This document shows positions 13,065-13,972 of a DNA stretch of 13,972 bases, piece by piece. Origin of the DNA: an uncultured Eubacteriales bacterium (GTDB lineage: Bacteria > Bacillota > Clostridia > Oscillospirales > Oscillospiraceae); the NCBI GenBank assembly GCA_902475455.1, contig CABRZO010000047.1, positions 1-13,972 of the forward strand, read 5' to 3'. Under the pieces are notes generated by a model. That model searched no databases and was not told the origin of the DNA. It worked only from the letters and a program-made list of their open reading frames with translations. Position 1 is the stretch's first letter. Each line of letters begins with the position of its first letter. The translations under genes were made by a program, and so were the position numbers.

Positions 13065-13972
13065 ATGGGACTGACCCATTCCTCCACCGGGCGGGGGGCG
13101 GCTTCCGAGGCTCTGAGCCTGAGCCGCGCCTGGCCCGGGGAGCGGGTGATTGCCCTGGCGGGCAATCCAAATGTAGGAAAAAGCACGCTGTTTAACGCGT
13201 TAACCAATCTGCACCAGCACACCGGCAACTGGCCCGGAAAGACGGTGGCTCTGGCCCAGGGGAGATGCACTTCCCAGCGGCATGACTACCTCTTTGTGGA
13301 CCTGCCGGGTACATATTCCCTGATGGCCCATTCGCCGGAAGAGGAGGTGGCCCGGGACTTTGTCTGCTTCGGCGGGGCCGATGCGGCGGTGGTGGTGTGT
13401 GATGCCACCTGTCTGGAGCGAAATTTGAATCTGGTGCTCCAGACCCTGGAGCTGTGCCCCCGGACTCTGGTGTGTGTCAATCTGCTGGACGAGGCAAAGC
13501 GCAAGGGGGTGGAGGTGGACCTGCCGCTGCTGTCCCAAAAGCTGGGGGTGCCGGTGGTGGGCACCTCGGTCCGGGACAAAAGCTCCCAGGCCCGGCTGCT
13601 GTCGGCCCTGGACGATCTGGTGGAGGGCCCCGCCCCGGCGCCGGTCCAGGTCCGCTATCCATCGGTGCTGGAGTCCTCTGTGGCGCTACTGGAGCCCTTT
13701 TTCCGGGGCTTCCGAGGGCCGGAGTTTGGCCGCTGGCTGGCTCTGCGGCTGCTGGAGGGGGACGAGGCGCTGCTGGAGAAGGCCCAGCAGGCCCTGGAGG
13801 TGAATTTCGGGGAGATTCCGGGGCTCAGCTGGGCTCTGGAGGCGGCCCGGGCCCGGCTGGCGGAGCAGAACATCGACGCCGGGGGCATCCAGGATATGCT
13901 GACCTCCGCCCTGGTCCGGCGGGGGGAGGAGCTGGCCCGGGCAGTGGTGCGCTCCGGAGCCGGAGCACGACG
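13065..13972 (+). CDS. feoB: Ferrous iron transporter FeoB, N-terminal 302 codons (runs off the right edge)
   Basis: FeoB is the membrane Fe(II) importer with an N-terminal G-protein domain. ATG at 13065 has AGGAGGCGAGG upstream and the frame stays open to the end. After an N-terminal extension of about 27 residues come G1 GNPNVGKST (33-41), the G2 region HTGNWPGKTV (52-61), G3 DLPG (79-82) followed by TYSL, and G4 NLLD (139-142) leading into EAKRKG. The G5 region (GTSVRDKSSQ) is looser than the usual TSAR form. The helical spacer domain follows; the membrane permease part lies outside the window. The N-terminal extension before G1 is longer than in many FeoB proteins, in which G1 begins near residue 8-10. 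feoA precedes it in the same unit. Confidence 0.96.
   Translation, partial: MGLTHSSTGRGAASEALSLSRAWPGERVIALAGNPNVGKSTLFNALTNLHQHTGNWPGKTVALAQGRCTSQRHDYLFVDLPGTYSLMAHSPEEEVARDFVCFGGADAAVVVCDATCLERNLNLVLQTLELCPRTLVCVNLLDEAKRKGVEVDLPLLSQKLGVPVVGTSVRDKSSQARLLSALDDLVEGPAPAPVQVRYPSVLESSVALLEPFFRGFRGPEFGRWLALRLLEGDEALLEKAQQALEVNFGEIPGLSWALEAARARLAEQNIDAGGIQDMLTSALVRRGEELARAVVRSGAGAR

Noticed and set aside
1..13972. CRISPR arrays, insertion sequences, phage genes, tRNA or rRNA
   Set aside because: No regularly spaced repeats, transposase or integrase-like proteins, terminal inverted repeats or RNA gene signatures were found on reading both strands.

Overview
The window is GC-rich by eye and looks like chromosome of an anaerobic, endospore-forming Gram-positive bacterium. 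The best guess is a clostridial organism of the Oscillospiraceae type (Flavonifractor, Intestinimonas or Oscillibacter relatives). This rests on the dipicolinate synthase pair dpaAB, strong AGGAGG ribosome sites with several TTG/GTG starts, SigA-type promoters, an FMN riboswitch in front of an ECF riboflavin transporter, a small FeoA next to FeoB, and the block DUF512 - der - plsY - gpsA. The genus is inference.

Layout, left to right. (1) Minus strand: the first 12 codons of a gene that runs off the left edge (possibly an ABC transporter ATPase), with its own promoter and a structured leader of about 110 nt; behind it an RluC/RluD-type pseudouridine synthase. (2) Plus strand: yceD-rpmF (DUF177 protein and ribosomal protein L32) from a perfect-consensus promoter, closed by a terminator; then a tightly coupled operon of a DUF512 radical-SAM-like protein, the ribosome-assembly GTPase der, and the phospholipid genes plsY and gpsA, closed by a strong terminator that probably works in both directions. 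(3) Minus strand: a zinc-type ABC importer operon read as znuA-znuC-znuB plus a 61-codon membrane protein gene. Further right is ribU under an FMN riboswitch. (4) Plus strand: ypsA (SLOG/DUF1273), then dpaA-dpaB for spore dipicolinic acid, then feoA and the first 302 codons of feoB, which runs off the right edge.

The genes fall into translation (pseudouridine synthase, YceD/L32, Der), glycerophospholipid synthesis (GpsA makes glycerol-3-phosphate, PlsY acylates it), micronutrient import (zinc, riboflavin, ferrous iron) and sporulation (DpaAB). No mobile element, CRISPR array, tRNA or rRNA was seen. Apart from the 372-base gap at 10167-10538, which holds the riboswitch and two promoters, there is no long gene-free stretch.

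I did not find a clearly new system. The points most worth a second look are: the znuB reading frame, where the expected ATGA-coupled start is one nucleotide out of frame; the structured leader with two TTGCGCAA palindromes before the left-edge gene; the mutually exclusive pairing visible in the FMN riboswitch; the Cys-rich N-terminal tail of ZnuC; and the small membrane protein at the end of the zinc operon.
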